From: Vibrio cincinnatiensis DSM 19608
GTDB taxonomy: Bacteria > Pseudomonadota > Gammaproteobacteria > Enterobacterales > Vibrionaceae
Length of the DNA stretch: 59,946 nucleotides
Assembly: GCF_900167345.1 (NCBI RefSeq)
Contig: NZ_FUXB01000018.1
Location: 1 to 59,946, forward strand
Reading direction: 5' to 3'
Of the stretch, positions 32,183 through 42,615 are shown piece after piece; within the stretch, counting starts at the first letter, position 1; each line of letters begins with the position of its first letter. Under the pieces are notes generated by a model that had not been told where the DNA came from, did no database searches, and saw only the letters and a program-made list of their open reading frames with translations. The position numbers were made by a program, and so were the translations under genes.

Positions 32183-33937
32183 TTACGCTTTTAATTCTAG
32201 CATTAATGCTACTAGCTCCCTTCTTTCATCGGCTGATAAGCCGACGCTTCTTTCTTTCGCCTGCAAGTTTTCAATTTGTTTTTCTACGCACTGGGCAAGA
32301 ATTTTGTCCAATGAGTCTAAAAATAGTTCTTCTTGGTTGTCTTCGACAAGAGGGATTTCCCAACTTGCCAGACGAGACAGCAGTGCCTCATTTTTACTAT
32401 TACGCCAATGTTCAAGTAATTGGCCCGTAGTGATATGGGGGTATTGTTGGCAATTTTCAAGCACCTCAACCAATAAACTCAGTCCCGGTAGGGCTAATTC
32501 TTTCACGCTAGAAAGATCGGGAACCATTTCAGCATAGCTCGGATTTTGCACAAGCAAAGCGATAACTGCACGCATGGGGGTGAGTGTTATCTTCTTGTGT
32601 GGCTGAGGGCGAGTGTTTTGTGACGAGCTGCGTTGCCGTTTATGGCCCATAAACCCCGTTAATTTGTCTAGTTTTTCATCCAGTTCTTGCTGAAAACCGG
32701 GATCGGGAATTTTCTCGATTAACTCACCTGATAAAGTGCGTAAGGTCGATTTCCCTTCAACCGTACCTAAATTAATGGCGTGGGTCTCAATTAAGTTATC
32801 AAAGAGGTAACTTGAAAGCGGCTTGGCTTCTTTTACTGCTTGTTCAAAACGTGCTCTACCTTGGGTTCGGATATAGCTGTCTGGGTCTTCACCATCCGGT
32901 AGAAAGAGAAATTTAAGAATGTTGCCCGTTTTTAAATAACTGAGCGCATTTTCTAAAGCTCGCCAAGCGGCTTCTCTTCCTGCTCGGTCACCATCGTAGC
33001 AGCAAACAACGGTATTGGTTTGTCTAAATAACAGTTGGAGATGATCGCCCGTTGTTGAAGTGCCCAATGAGGCTACAGAGTAATCAACCCCATATTGCGC
33101 GAGCGCAACCACATCCATATAGCCTTCTACCACTAAAATCTGTTCTGGCTCTCTGTAGGCTTCTAAGACTTCGTAGAGCCCATAAAGTTCTTTCCCTTTA
33201 TGAAAAATGGGTGTTTCTGGTGAGTTCAGGTATTTAGGCGTTCCATCTCCAATAACTCGGCCACCAAAGCCGATCACGCGTCCACGGCGATCTCGTATGG
33301 GGAACATGATTCGACCACGAAAGCGATCATAGCGGTTGCCTTTGTCGTTTTCGATCAGCATACCGCCAGTGACGAGCATATCTTGATTTTGTTGACTTTG
33401 GCCAAAGTTTTTACGAACGAGATCCCATTCATCGGCGACATAACCGATGCCAAATTTTTGGACTATCTCGCCGGATAAGCCTCGATTTTTTAAATATTCA
33501 ATGGCTTGGCGGCTAGTCGGTGCTTTTAATTGTTGGCGATAGAACTGCGCAATGCTGCCCATGAGATCATAGAGAGTCCGTTTTTCTTCACTATTCGTGC
33601 GAGGGGCTTGTTTATTAAAAGGGCCACCGGAGCGTTCTTCTCGGGGAACTTCTAGCCCAAGTGATGAAGCGAGTTCTTCAATCGCTTCTGGAAACTCAAG
33701 CCGTTCATATTCCATGAGAAAGTCGATCGCATTGCCGTGTACGCCACAGCCAAAGCAGTGGTAGAACTGTTTTTCTTGGCTAACGCTAAAAGAAGGGGTT
33801 TTCTCATTATGAAAAGGGCAACAAGCGCTGTAGTTTTTTCCCTTTTTTTTAAGTTTTACGCGTGCGTCAATGATGTCGACAATATCGAGTCGAGCAAGCA
33901 GATCATCAATGAAACTACGGGGAATTTGTCCTGCCAT
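32183..33937 (-). CDS. dnaG: DNA primase DnaG
   Basis: Makes RNA primers at the replication fork. The N-terminal zinc-binding domain has Cys40, His43, Cys61 and Cys64. The TOPRIM catalytic core includes LVVEGYMDVVALA and CYDGDRAGREAA. The C-terminal helicase-binding domain ends at residue 584. It sits about 100 bases upstream of rpoD, as in E. coli. Length is normal. Confidence 0.98.
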   Translation of the reverse strand: MAGQIPRSFIDDLLARLDIVDIIDARVKLKKKGKNYSACCPFHNEKTPSFSVSQEKQFYHCFGCGVHGNAIDFLMEYERLEFPEAIEELASSLGLEVPREERSGGPFNKQAPRTNSEEKRTLYDLMGSIAQFYRQQLKAPTSRQAIEYLKNRGLSGEIVQKFGIGYVADEWDLVRKNFGQSQQNQDMLVTGGMLIENDKGNRYDRFRGRIMFPIRDRRGRVIGFGGRVIGDGTPKYLNSPETPIFHKGKELYGLYEVLEAYREPEQILVVEGYMDVVALAQYGVDYSVASLGTSTTGDHLQLLFRQTNTVVCCYDGDRAGREAAWRALENALSYLKTGNILKFLFLPDGEDPDSYIRTQGRARFEQAVKEAKPLSSYLFDNLIETHAINLGTVEGKSTLRTLSGELIEKIPDPGFQQELDEKLDKLTGFMGHKRQRSSSQNTRPQPHKKITLTPMRAVIALLVQNPSYAEMVPDLSSVKELALPGLSLLVEVLENCQQYPHITTGQLLEHWRNSKNEALLSRLASWEIPLVEDNQEELFLDSLDKILAQCVEKQIENLQAKERSVGLSADERRELVALMLELKA

Positions 33938-33981
33938 ACAACCTAAAAAAGAGATAAAAAAACAAAAAGTGTAGATACGAA

Positions 33982-34014
33982 CAAGCCGTGCTTACCAAAA
34001 GATAGCACGGCTTG
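33982..34014 (-). terminator. Stem-loop between yqeY and dnaG
   Basis: A perfect 11-bp stem CAAGCCGTGCT / AGCACGGCTTG with an 11-base loop follows the yqeY stop. There is no immediate U-tract, so it may attenuate or process the rpsU-yqeY-dnaG transcript instead of stopping it fully, as in the rpsU-dnaG interval of E. coli. Confidence 0.6.
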
Positions 34015-34032
34015 ATGCAATTGGGTGTGGGA

Positions 34033-34476
34033 TTAAACGAGTTTAGCGCGAACCAAACCGCTCACTTTACCCATATCTGCACGCCCTTGAATTTGTGGTT
34101 TCAGGATAGCCATCACTTTGCCCATGTCTTGCATACCTGAGGCTTCAGATTCCGTCATTGCATCTTCAATGAATGCCTTGATTTCTTCTTCAGTCAAAGG
34201 TTGAGGCATAAATTCCTCAAGGACAGTGATTTCTGCTGTTTCCACATCAGCGAGATCTTGACGATTCGCTGCTTCGTACTGCGCAACAGAGTCACGACGT
34301 TGTTTAACCATCTTAGTGAGCACAGCAATAATGTCGTCATCGTTCAGAGTGATCTGCTCGTCAACTTCTCGTTGCTTAATGGCTGAGAGGGCTAAACGAA
34401 TAGTGCCAAGGCGCGCTTTGTCCTTGGCTTTCATCGCTAATTTTTGCTCTTCTTTGAGAGTGTCAATCAGAGCCAT
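34033..34476 (-). CDS. yqeY: GatB/YqeY domain-containing protein
   Basis: A 147-residue YqeY protein (LKEEQKLAMKAKDKARLGTIRLALSAI at the N-terminus; MGKVMAILKPQIQGRADMGK near the end), related to the tRNA-binding tail of GatB. Its role is not settled; binding to tRNA or translation factors is assumed from the domain. It is inserted between rpsU and dnaG, as in other vibrios, and lies 27 bases after rpsU on the same strand. Confidence 0.93.
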   Translation of the reverse strand: MALIDTLKEEQKLAMKAKDKARLGTIRLALSAIKQREVDEQITLNDDDIIAVLTKMVKQRRDSVAQYEAANRQDLADVETAEITVLEEFMPQPLTEEEIKAFIEDAMTESEASGMQDMGKVMAILKPQIQGRADMGKVSGLVRAKLV

Positions 34477-34503
34477 AACTGATTCCTTTTTGAGAGTCAG
34501 TTA

Positions 34504-34719
34504 TTAGTACAGGCGAACGCGACGAGCGTTTTCACGAGCTAGCTTCTTAGCGTGACGCTTTTGAGCAGCTGCTTTAGCACGTTTGCGAACAGTAGTTGGT
34601 TTTTCGTAGTGCTCACGACGACGCACTTCAGAAAGGATACCTGCTTTTTCGCAAGAGCGCTTAAAACGACGTAGTGCTACGTCGAACGGTTCGTTTTCAC
34701 GTACTTTAACTATTGGCAT
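34504..34719 (-). CDS. rpsU: 30S ribosomal protein S21
   Basis: The 71-residue basic protein is S21 ([28 protein letters not shown]-type C-terminus). It is needed for initiation by base-pairing of 16S rRNA with mRNA leaders. It is the first gene of the macromolecular-synthesis operon and is divergent from tsaD. GGTG precedes the ATG. Confidence 0.98.
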   Translation of the reverse strand: MPIVKVRENEPFDVALRRFKRSCEKAGILSEVRRREHYEKPTTVRKRAKAAAQKRHAKKLARENARRVRLY

Positions 34720-34960
34720 ATGCCTTTCACCTCAGGGGTTAATTCGTTAACGCTGGCATTTTGTGACCAAAGTAACAAGATAATCTGTTAACTAGGACGA
34801 GAACCAGCTTGATCAAAAATGGTGCCGAATTTTAATCCGATCGCTATCCTTTTGTAAAGCACTTTGTTGTTTACTGTCTGCACAACATTTGTTTGTGGCG
34901 TGAAGGCGAGGTAACATGAGCACAATTTTGATTGATAGCAGACAGCGTGCTGAGAAGACT

Positions 34961-35977
34961 ATGCGCATTATTGGAATTGAAACGTCTTGTGATGAAACAG
35001 GAATTGCGATTTATGACGACCAACAAGGCTTGTTGGCTCATAAGCTCTATAGCCAAGTTAAACTGCATGCCGATTATGGTGGTGTGGTTCCTGAACTTGC
35101 TTCGCGTGACCATGTAAAAAAAACCATTTCTTTAATTAAAGCCGCGATGGCTGAGGCGAATATCACCCCTGATGATATTGATGGTGTGGCTTATACTGCA
35201 GGGCCGGGTTTGGTGGGGGCCTTATTAGTTGGTGCAACCATTGGACGCAGTTTGGCTTACGCTTGGAATGTGCCTGCGGTAGCTGTTCATCATATGGAAG
35301 GGCATTTACTGGCTCCGATGTTGGAAGATAATCCGCCCCCATTTCCATTTGTCGCCGTATTGGTTTCTGGTGGACATTCCATGATGGTGGAAGTGAAAGG
35401 CATTGGTGATTATACCATTTTGGGTGAGTCGATTGATGATGCAGCGGGTGAGGCTTTTGATAAAACGGCTAAGTTGATGGGGCTTGATTACCCCGGTGGG
35501 CCATTATTAGCTCGCTTGGCTGAAAAAGGGACGCCAGGGCGTTTTAAATTTCCTCGTCCAATGACGGATCGCCCGGGGTTAGATATGAGTTTTTCTGGGC
35601 TAAAAACTTTCACAGCCAATACGATTGCGGCTAATGGAGAGGATGAACAAACGCGGGCGGATATTGCTTACGCTTTCCAAGAGGCGGTATGTGACACGTT
35701 AGTGATTAAGTGTAAACGTGCATTGGAGCAAACGGGAATGACGCGCATTGTGATTGCTGGTGGGGTGAGTGCTAACAAACAACTGCGTGAAGAATTGGCG
35801 AAGTTAGCGAAAAAAGTTGGGGGTGAAGTGTATTACCCTCGTACCGAATTTTGTACTGATAATGGTGCAATGATCGCTTATGCAGGTATGCAACGTTTAA
35901 AAAATGGCGATGTGACAGATCTCAGTATTGAAGCAAAACCTCGTTGGCCGATTGATCAACTTTCCGCAATTGTTTAA
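34961..35977 (+). CDS. tsaD: tRNA N6-adenosine threonylcarbamoyltransferase TsaD
   Basis: TsaD transfers threonylcarbamoyl to A37 of ANN-decoding tRNAs, together with TsaB and TsaE. ASKHA-fold motifs are [14 protein letters not shown], the metal-binding HHMEGH (about residue 111) and SGGHSMM, with ATP-binding [14 protein letters not shown]. The start is placed at MRIIGIETS, where the family begins (338 residues). An in-frame ATG at 34916 has an even better ribosome site (GAGGTAAC) and would add 15 residues, so the real start needs evidence. Divergent from rpsU. Confidence 0.97.
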   Translation: MRIIGIETSCDETGIAIYDDQQGLLAHKLYSQVKLHADYGGVVPELASRDHVKKTISLIKAAMAEANITPDDIDGVAYTAGPGLVGALLVGATIGRSLAYAWNVPAVAVHHMEGHLLAPMLEDNPPPFPFVAVLVSGGHSMMVEVKGIGDYTILGESIDDAAGEAFDKTAKLMGLDYPGGPLLARLAEKGTPGRFKFPRPMTDRPGLDMSFSGLKTFTANTIAANGEDEQTRADIAYAFQEAVCDTLVIKCKRALEQTGMTRIVIAGGVSANKQLREELAKLAKKVGGEVYYPRTEFCTDNGAMIAYAGMQRLKNGDVTDLSIEAKPRWPIDQLSAIV

Positions 35978-35984
35978 TCATACG

Positions 35985-36010
35985 ACGGTCACCTTTGGTG
36001 GCCGTATATT
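35985..36010 (+). terminator. tsaD terminator
   Basis: ACGGTCACC-TTT-GGTGGCCGT (one G-U pair) is followed by ATATTTTTCC, an intrinsic terminator between convergent tsaD and plsY. Confidence 0.8.
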
Positions 36011-36094
36011 TTTCCTACCTAAATCGCTCTGCTAGCGGCAAAGATATTCATGTTGAATTTAAGGCGGGTGAGCAAGTCGACTAGCTTACTAAAA

Positions 36095-36697
36095 CTAATC
36101 GTTAGAGGGTTTGCCTTCTCCCACTTTGGGCTCAGTACCAGTGAAAAGACGTTTAATGTTTTGCTGATGGCGAAGGACTATCAAACAGCAGAGCATGGCA
36201 ACGGGTAAGGTATATTGTGGTTTGACCATCCAAGTGTAAAAAGGGGTCAAAAGGACGGTAATAAGAGCGGCCAGTGATGAGTAACGAAAAATGACGGCAA
36301 CGGCTAACCACGTTGCTATGACCATTCCTGTTAAATCGAATCCAATGGGGGCGATGGCCCCTAATGCGGTAGCGACGCCTTTTCCACCTTTAAAATGAAA
36401 GAAGAGTGGGTACATATGACCAAGACAAGCCGCTATGCCCACTAAACCAAGCATTAATGGATCGATACTTAAGTAATATCCTCCCCAGACAGGAAGGGTT
36501 CCTTTTAGCATGTCACACAGTAAAACGGCTATTGCGGCTTTTTTCCCTCCAATACGTAAGACATTGGTCGCTCCTGGATTGTGTGAGCCGACTGCGCGAG
36601 GATCTGGTAAGCGTAGTACGCGACAAATCAACACCGCACTGGATATGGAACCCAGTAAATAGGCGCAAATGATCATAGTCAGTACCAATGGCGTCAT
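36095..36697 (-). CDS. plsY: Glycerol-3-phosphate acyltransferase PlsY
   Basis: An inner-membrane enzyme that uses acyl-phosphate to acylate glycerol-3-phosphate, the first step of phospholipid synthesis. The three catalytic loops are visible: [12 protein letters not shown] (about residues 37-48), [11 protein letters not shown] (about 101-111) and [10 protein letters not shown] (about 175-184). Five or so membrane segments are present, and the 200-residue length is typical. Divergent from folB. Confidence 0.97.
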   Translation of the reverse strand: MTPLVLTMIICAYLLGSISSAVLICRVLRLPDPRAVGSHNPGATNVLRIGGKKAAIAVLLCDMLKGTLPVWGGYYLSIDPLMLGLVGIAACLGHMYPLFFHFKGGKGVATALGAIAPIGFDLTGMVIATWLAVAVIFRYSSLAALITVLLTPFYTWMVKPQYTLPVAMLCCLIVLRHQQNIKRLFTGTEPKVGEGKPSND

Positions 36698-36886
36698 AGA
36701 ACCCTCAAATGGTGATTTTGCTAGGCGAGGTTTACAAGTCCTTGTTAACCAAGCTCAAAAATAAAAATTCTCACGTGAATTTCGCATCAAGAGGTGGTTT
36801 AGGTATATGATATCTCGATTAACCACAATAGTACGTTTTTTTACTCAATTTGGGTATCCGACCTGTAAAAAGGATGTAATACAACC

Positions 36887-37240
36887 ATGGATAAAGTCTT
36901 TATCGAGCAGTTAACTGTGATCACCACCATTGGTGTTTATGATTGGGAACAAACCATTAAGCAAAAATTAATGCTCGATCTGGAGATGGCACACGATAAT
37001 CGCCCAGCAGGAAAAAGTGATGATGTCGCAGAGGCATTAGATTATGCGCAAGTGAGCCAAGCGGTGATTGAACATATTGAACAGGGGCGATTCTTATTGG
37101 TGGAACGCGTGGCTGAAGAGGTCGCAGAGTTGATTATGCGCCGTTTTTCTGTTCCTTGGATACGCATTCGATTAACCAAGCCAGGTGCTGTTTCTCATGC
37201 TAAAGGGGTAGGTGTCGTCATTGAACGAGGGCAGGCATGA
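36887..37240 (+). CDS. folB: Dihydroneopterin aldolase FolB
   Basis: Converts dihydroneopterin to 6-hydroxymethyl-dihydropterin in folate synthesis. The 117-residue length and motifs IGVYDWEQ (around residue 16), DYAQVSQAV and KPGAVSHAKGVGVVIER are characteristic. It overlaps folK by 4 bases (ATGA), so the two consecutive folate enzymes are co-translated. Confidence 0.97.
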   Translation: MDKVFIEQLTVITTIGVYDWEQTIKQKLMLDLEMAHDNRPAGKSDDVAEALDYAQVSQAVIEHIEQGRFLLVERVAEEVAELIMRRFSVPWIRIRLTKPGAVSHAKGVGVVIERGQA

Positions 37241-37731
37241 TCACCAGCTACATTGGCATTGGTTCTAACCTTCAGAGGCATAAGCATATTGAAGCGGCTT
37301 GTCGTGAATTAGCACAAATCGGGGAGCAACTGCGGTTATCCACCATTTATGAGTGTGACTCGTTGGGGTTTGATAGCCATGCTTTTTATAACCTTGTGGT
37401 TGAGCTACACACTTCATTGTCTTTAGCGGCGCTGGTGAAAAAACTGCGTGAGATTGAACTGCGCTGGGGAAGAGCGGTCGAAGCAAAGAAGTTCCAAGAC
37501 CGAACGTTAGATTTGGACTTGATTTTGTATGGTGATGTAGTCTCTGTTGACACTCCGATAATTCCACGATCAGACATTTATCACTACCCTTTTGTGATTC
37601 AACCTTTGTATGAATTGTGTCCACAGTTATCTATTCCTGGAGATGGACAAACGATTGAGCAGGTATGGCTTACTGCTTCAAATTTGTCATCACTTACGCC
37701 TGTTCCATTATGGTTTTCGATTAATCGTTAG
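37237..37731 (+). CDS. folK: 6-hydroxymethyl-7,8-dihydropterin pyrophosphokinase FolK
   Basis: Pyrophosphorylates hydroxymethyl-dihydropterin, directly following FolB in the pathway. The 164-residue protein shows the [14 protein letters not shown]-terminus, the FYNLVVEL strand and the signature [13 protein letters not shown] (about residues 88-100). Vibrios carry this second FolK-like copy next to folB; a panB-linked folK may exist elsewhere (inference). Confidence 0.95.
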   Translation: MITSYIGIGSNLQRHKHIEAACRELAQIGEQLRLSTIYECDSLGFDSHAFYNLVVELHTSLSLAALVKKLREIELRWGRAVEAKKFQDRTLDLDLILYGDVVSVDTPIIPRSDIYHYPFVIQPLYELCPQLSIPGDGQTIEQVWLTASNLSSLTPVPLWFSINR

Positions 37732-37742
37732 TAGAGAAAAAA

Positions 37743-38546
37743 ATGAATTATTTTGAAGCGTTTATGCTGGCTCTTATTCAAGGGTTAACAGAATTTTTGC
37801 CTATTTCCAGTTCTGCTCATTTAATTTTACCTTCGGCTATTTTAGGGTGGGAAGACCAAGGTTTAGCTTTTGATGTGGCGGTGCATGTCGGCACTCTGGC
37901 TGCGGTGGTGATATATTTTCGTCATGAAGTGGTGACACTGCTTCATGCTTTTACTCTTTCCATTTTTAAAGGTGATCGTAGTAAAGAAGCGAAATTGGCG
38001 TGGTTGATCGTTCTAGCTACGATTCCGGCGTGTATTTTGGGTTTATTAATGAAAGATATTGTTGAGCTATATCTACGCAGTGCGTGGGTTATCGCCATCA
38101 CAACGATCATTTTTGGTTTACTGCTGTGGTTTGTGGATAAACGAGCGCGCTTAGTCAGTGATGAATATCAAGCTGGGTGGAAGCAAGCATTGTTTGTCGG
38201 ATTGGCTCAAGCGTTGGCGATTATTCCCGGCACCTCGCGTTCAGGGGCAACCATTACGGCGGCTCTTTATCTTGGTTTCACCCGTGAAGCGGCGGCTCGT
38301 TTTTCTTTTCTGATGTCGATTCCTATTATTACGCTTGCAGGTGGCTACTTAGGCTTACAGTTAGTAGCGAGTGGTGAGCCGGTTGAGGTGAATTTTTTAC
38401 TCACAGGCATTATCACTTCTTTTGTGAGTGCTTATCTGTGTATTTTCTTTTTTTTAAAACTGATTTCACGAATGGGAATGACCCCCTTTGTGATTTATCG
38501 GCTGATTTTAGGCGGGGGGTTGTTTCTTTTTCTGCTAAGCCAGTAA
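37743..38546 (+). CDS. uppP: Undecaprenyl-diphosphatase UppP (BacA)
   Basis: Recycles the undecaprenyl carrier for peptidoglycan and other polymers. The 267-residue integral membrane protein has the catalytic [13 protein letters not shown] motif (about residues 17-29) and [17 protein letters not shown] (about 161-177), plus seven or eight hydrophobic helices. It starts 11 bases after folK and probably shares its transcript. Confidence 0.97.
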   Translation: MNYFEAFMLALIQGLTEFLPISSSAHLILPSAILGWEDQGLAFDVAVHVGTLAAVVIYFRHEVVTLLHAFTLSIFKGDRSKEAKLAWLIVLATIPACILGLLMKDIVELYLRSAWVIAITTIIFGLLLWFVDKRARLVSDEYQAGWKQALFVGLAQALAIIPGTSRSGATITAALYLGFTREAAARFSFLMSIPIITLAGGYLGLQLVASGEPVEVNFLLTGIITSFVSAYLCIFFFLKLISRMGMTPFVIYRLILGGGLFLFLLSQ

Positions 38547-38686
38547 ATGACGATATCATGACGAAGCAGGGTGTATGCTTACTCGCCTGAGTTTTGTGCT
38601 TATGGTATAAGTAGGCCATTTTCTTATTAAATAACGCCTACTGTGCTGCTGGTATGGTGCAGTCATGGCCCGTAAGTGTGGATGTG

Positions 38687-38968
38687 ATGCGAGTATTTGC
38701 AATAACGTTATTGTTGTTATTTGGTTGGCTCCAATACCATTTATGGCTAGGAAAAAACGGGATTGCAGACTATCGATTAGTCGCCAGTGAAATCGTCGTT
38801 CAAGAGCAAGTGAACAGCAATTTACAGCAGAGAAATCAAGAAATGTTTGCGGAAATTGATGATTTGCGTCAAGGATTAGATGCCATTGAAGAGCGGGCTC
38901 GACATGAGCTGGGAATGGTGAAAGAAGGGGAAACTTTTTTTCGGGTCATCGGTGAGGAGTCGCGTTAA
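38687..38968 (+). CDS. ftsB: Cell division protein FtsB
   Basis: A small bitopic divisome protein that forms a complex with FtsL and FtsQ. An N-terminal membrane helix ([20 protein letters not shown]) is followed by a coiled coil ([21 protein letters not shown]) and the [18 protein letters not shown] tail typical of FtsB. The ATG at 38687 matches the family start; the longer frame (38654) is not supported. Its stop overlaps the ispD start (TAATG), as in other gammaproteobacteria. Confidence 0.95.
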   Translation: MRVFAITLLLLFGWLQYHLWLGKNGIADYRLVASEIVVQEQVNSNLQQRNQEMFAEIDDLRQGLDAIEERARHELGMVKEGETFFRVIGEESR

Positions 38969-39669
38969 TGACGACATTGATCACCGCCATTGTTCCGGCT
39001 GCAGGTGTTGGGAAACGTATGCAAGCTGATCGCCCTAAACAATATCTCATGCTAGGAGAGCACACCGTGCTTGAGCATACCGTTTCGGCTTTGCTGGCTC
39101 ATCCTCGCATCGGTAATGTCGTGGTCGCTGTCAGTGAAGACGATCCTTATTTCTGCGCCCTTCCGCTGGCTCATCATCCAAGAGTGATTCGTACTAATGG
39201 TGGCAAAGAGCGAGCCGACTCAGTGCTGAATGCTTTGCGTTTAGTCAGCCAAAAAAAATTGAGTTCATGGGTGATGGTGCATGATGCAGCTCGCCCTTGT
39301 ATTACCCAAGGTGATATTACTCAATTAATTGAGTGTGCTCAGTCTCATCCTGTCGGGGCGATTTTAGCTTCTCCTGTACGTGACACCATGAAACGAGGGA
39401 ATCTAACCAATACGATTGAGCAGACGGTAGATAGAGAAGCACTTTGGCATGCCTTAACGCCGCAAATGTTCCCTGTTGAATCATTGTTGTCGGCACTGGA
39501 AAACGCCCTGACTGAGCAAGCTATCATTACTGATGAGGCTTCTGCATTAGAGTGGATAGGGCAAAAACCAGCATTAGTTTCTGGGCGTGCGGACAACATT
39601 AAAATTACCCAGCCTGAAGATCTCGCTCTCGCCGAGTTCTATTTAAATCGGAGTAAGGAAAAAAGATGA
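38968..39669 (+). CDS. ispD: 2-C-methyl-D-erythritol 4-phosphate cytidylyltransferase IspD
   Basis: The third step of the MEP isoprenoid pathway. The CTP-binding loop [19 protein letters not shown] (residues 8-26) and the DAARPC motif (about residue 107) are clear, and length (233) is normal. It overlaps ftsB and ispF, giving a coupled ftsB-ispD-ispF set. Confidence 0.98.
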   Translation: MTTLITAIVPAAGVGKRMQADRPKQYLMLGEHTVLEHTVSALLAHPRIGNVVVAVSEDDPYFCALPLAHHPRVIRTNGGKERADSVLNALRLVSQKKLSSWVMVHDAARPCITQGDITQLIECAQSHPVGAILASPVRDTMKRGNLTNTIEQTVDREALWHALTPQMFPVESLLSALENALTEQAIITDEASALEWIGQKPALVSGRADNIKITQPEDLALAEFYLNRSKEKR

Positions 39670-40145
39670 TACGCATTGGTCATGGTTTTGATGTACATAA
39701 ATTTGGGGGAGAGGGCCCGATAATGATTGGCGGCGTGGCCATTCCTTATGAACAAGGTCTTATTGCTCATTCCGATGGTGATGTTGCACTGCATGCGTTA
39801 TGTGACGCTTTACTCGGTGCGATTGCAGCAGGCGATATTGGCCGCCACTTTCCAGATACGGATGAAGAGTGGAAAGGGGCAGACAGTCGTGTTTTGCTAA
39901 GAGATGTATATCAGCGTGTCAAACAACAAGGTTACCAATTAGGTAACGCTGACATCACCCTTTTAGCTCAAGCACCAAAAATGGCTCCGCACATTGATGC
40001 AATGTGTCGTACCATTAGTGAAGATTTACAAACTGAGCTTGGCAATATTAATGTCAAAGCCACTACGACTGAGCGTTTAGGGTTTACTGGGCGTAAAGAA
40101 GGCATAGCCTGTGAAGCGGTTGTTTTATTGGTTAAAGTCGAATAA
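39666..40145 (+). CDS. ispF: 2-C-methyl-D-erythritol 2,4-cyclodiphosphate synthase IspF
   Basis: The fifth step of the MEP pathway. Zinc ligands are in [12 protein letters not shown] (Asp9, His11) and [33 protein letters not shown] is the C-terminal signature. The length of 159 is typical. It overlaps ispD by 4 bases. Confidence 0.98.
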   Translation: MIRIGHGFDVHKFGGEGPIMIGGVAIPYEQGLIAHSDGDVALHALCDALLGAIAAGDIGRHFPDTDEEWKGADSRVLLRDVYQRVKQQGYQLGNADITLLAQAPKMAPHIDAMCRTISEDLQTELGNINVKATTTERLGFTGRKEGIACEAVVLLVKVE

Positions 40146-40189
40146 ATACTACTCACCCTGAGCTTACGCCTAAATAACGAGATTATTAA

Positions 40190-41236
40190 ATGAGCGATCT
40201 TCTCTCCCCGTTGGCCTACTTGTGTGGTCAACCTATCGCAAAAGCAAAAATTAAAGCTGCCCCAGAGCATTTTAAAGTGGTTGAAGACTTAGGCTATGAG
40301 TTTTCTGGGCAAGGTGAACATGTCATGGTCTGTATTCGCAAAACAGGTGAAAATACCAGTTTTGTTGCCAATGAGTTGGCAAAGGCCTGTGGCGTCAAGT
40401 CTAAAGACGTGGGCTGGGCAGGCTTAAAAGATCGTCATGCTGTCACCGAGCAGTGGCTGAGTGTTTATCTTCCGGATGGAAAATTTCCTAATTTAGCGGC
40501 ATTTGAAGCGCAATATCCCAGCATTGAAGTGCTAGCGATGACTCGGCATCACAAGAAACTGCGTCCAGGCGATCTACGTGGTAATCACTTTGAGTTGTTG
40601 TTGAGTGAAGTCAGTGACATGGACGAGGTCATGCGACGTTTACCCATTATTGCCCAACAAGGGGTTCCCAACTATTTTGGTCAACAGCGTTTTGGTCGAG
40701 ATGGGAATAATGTTACGGAAGCGCGTCGTTGGGGGCGAGATAACGTTCGTTCTCGTAATCAAAATCAACGCAGCTTGTATCTCTCGGCGGCCCGTTCATG
40801 GATCTTCAACCATATTGTTTCTCAGCGAATTCAAGTCGGTTGCTTTGATCGCTTTATTGAAGGGGATATCGCTTTAAAAGAAGGACAAGCCATTTTGATC
40901 TCAGCTGAACAATTAGCCGAATTTAATCAGCAGCTTGCTCTGCAACAAGTGCAAGTTTCAGCGGCACTAGCTGGAGATAATGCTTTACCTACCGAAAAAG
41001 AAGCATTACTGATTGAGCAACGAGAGCTGGATGCTGAGCCTGAGCTCATGGCTTTAATTCGAGGTAATCGTATGCGTCATGAACGACGTGCGATTTCGCT
41101 TATTCCTCAACATTTCAGTTGGGAAGTTGAAGGCAATACCATCAAACTCAAATTTACGTTAGACGCGGGTAGTTTTGCTACTTCTATTATTCGTGAGTTA
41201 GTTGAAGAGATCCCCGTTGAACGAGTCTATGAGTAG
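40190..41236 (+). CDS. truD: tRNA pseudouridine(13) synthase TruD
   Basis: Makes pseudouridine 13 in tRNA-Glu. The catalytic Asp is in [15 protein letters not shown] (about residue 82); other family motifs are [15 protein letters not shown] and the C-terminal [13 protein letters not shown]. Length 348 is normal. Its last codons overlap the surE start (ATGAGTAG). Confidence 0.97.
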   Translation: MSDLLSPLAYLCGQPIAKAKIKAAPEHFKVVEDLGYEFSGQGEHVMVCIRKTGENTSFVANELAKACGVKSKDVGWAGLKDRHAVTEQWLSVYLPDGKFPNLAAFEAQYPSIEVLAMTRHHKKLRPGDLRGNHFELLLSEVSDMDEVMRRLPIIAQQGVPNYFGQQRFGRDGNNVTEARRWGRDNVRSRNQNQRSLYLSAARSWIFNHIVSQRIQVGCFDRFIEGDIALKEGQAILISAEQLAEFNQQLALQQVQVSAALAGDNALPTEKEALLIEQRELDAEPELMALIRGNRMRHERRAISLIPQHFSWEVEGNTIKLKFTLDAGSFATSIIRELVEEIPVERVYE

Positions 41237-41984
41237 AAAAAAACTAAAAGTATTACTAAGTAATGATGATGGAGTGTATGCCGAAGGGATACATGCTCTC
41301 GCATATGCTTTAGCGGATTTGGCGGAGATTGTGATTGTGGCTCCTGACCGGAATCGCTCTGGGGCATCAAACTCATTAACCTTAGATCAGCCATTACGAG
41401 TGACTAATATTGAACCGAATACGTATTCGGTGCAAGGCACGCCAACGGACTGTGTTCATTTTGCGCTCAATGAGTTACTCAAAGATGATTTACCTGATTT
41501 AGTGCTTAGTGGTATTAATCACGGAGCAAATCTTGGTGATGATGTACTGTATTCAGGCACTGTCGCGGCAGCAATGGAAGGGCATTTCTTAGGGGTTCAG
41601 TCGATAGCCTTTTCACTCGTCGGCAAGCGACATTTTGCTACAGCGGGAAAAATTGCTCGTCAATTGGTTTTGCAGCATTTGTCCTCTCCGATCCCGACGA
41701 ATCGTTTAATTAATGTGAATATTCCCGATCTGCCATTTGAACAAGTTGAGGGAATTCAAGTCACTCGTTTAGGTGCGCGGCATCATGCTGAAAACATGAT
41801 TAAGCAACAAGATCCTCGTGGTCATGCTATTTATTGGTTAGGTCCTCCAGGGCGGGAACAAGATGCCGGAAGAGGGACAGATTTTCATGCTGTGGAGCAT
41901 AAATTGGTCTCCATTACGCCCATTTTGGTGGATCTTACGGCACATGAGTCTCTGACTGCGATGGCTGAGTGGGTGAAGGAATAA
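41229..41984 (+). CDS. surE: 5'/3'-nucleotidase SurE
   Basis: A stationary-phase survival nucleotidase. The metal-binding [13 protein letters not shown] motif (about residues 8-20), the [11 protein letters not shown] strand and the [19 protein letters not shown] block are clear. The start is ATG at 41229, overlapping the truD stop; the longer frame at 41202 lies inside truD. It is followed by pcm after 4 bases. Confidence 0.97.
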   Translation: MSRKKLKVLLSNDDGVYAEGIHALAYALADLAEIVIVAPDRNRSGASNSLTLDQPLRVTNIEPNTYSVQGTPTDCVHFALNELLKDDLPDLVLSGINHGANLGDDVLYSGTVAAAMEGHFLGVQSIAFSLVGKRHFATAGKIARQLVLQHLSSPIPTNRLINVNIPDLPFEQVEGIQVTRLGARHHAENMIKQQDPRGHAIYWLGPPGREQDAGRGTDFHAVEHKLVSITPILVDLTAHESLTAMAEWVKE

Positions 41985-41988
41985 ATCG

Positions 41989-42615
41989 ATGGCAAACCCG
42001 AAAGCGGATAAATTAATTGAATTTTTAATCAGCCAAGGTATTGATGATCATCAAGTCTTGTCGGCTATTCATGCCTTGCCCCGTGAATGCTTTGTTTCTC
42101 AAGCCATGATGCATCAAGCGTATGATAATAACGCTTTACCTATCGGGCTTGGGCAAACCATCTCTCAGCCCTATATTGTAGCAAAAATGACCCAGATATT
42201 GGGGCTGACTCCGACTAGTCGAGTATTAGAAGTAGGAACGGGCTCGGGGTATCAAACGGCAATACTGGCTCAACTTGTGGATCATGTCTTTTCTATTGAG
42301 CGGATTAAAACGTTACAGTGGGAAGCCAAACGTCGTTTGAAACAACTGGATATTTATAATGTTTCCACCAAGCATGGCGATGGTTGGCAAGGTTGGTCTG
42401 CTAAAGCCCCTTTTGATGCCATTATCGTTACTGCGGCTGCACAAGAGATCCCGCAAGCACTGCTTGAACAGCTCAATGATGGTGGGCGTCTCGTTATCCC
42501 TGTTGGGGGAGATGAGCAGCAATTACTAAAAATTATTCGTCAAGGGGATACGTGGATAACGGATGTGGTCGAAATGGTGCGTTTTGTTCCTTTAGTGGCG
42601 GGTGAATTAGCATAA
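41989..42615 (+). CDS. pcm: Protein-L-isoaspartate O-methyltransferase Pcm
   Basis: Repairs isoaspartyl residues using SAM. The SAM-binding [18 protein letters not shown] motif (about residues 77-94), the substrate region [15 protein letters not shown] and the PVGG loop are visible. Length 208 is standard. The surE-pcm-nlpD-rpoS order is conserved, and its stop overlaps the nlpD start. Confidence 0.98.
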   Translation: MANPKADKLIEFLISQGIDDHQVLSAIHALPRECFVSQAMMHQAYDNNALPIGLGQTISQPYIVAKMTQILGLTPTSRVLEVGTGSGYQTAILAQLVDHVFSIERIKTLQWEAKRRLKQLDIYNVSTKHGDGWQGWSAKAPFDAIIVTAAAQEIPQALLEQLNDGGRLVIPVGGDEQQLLKIIRQGDTWITDVVEMVRFVPLVAGELA

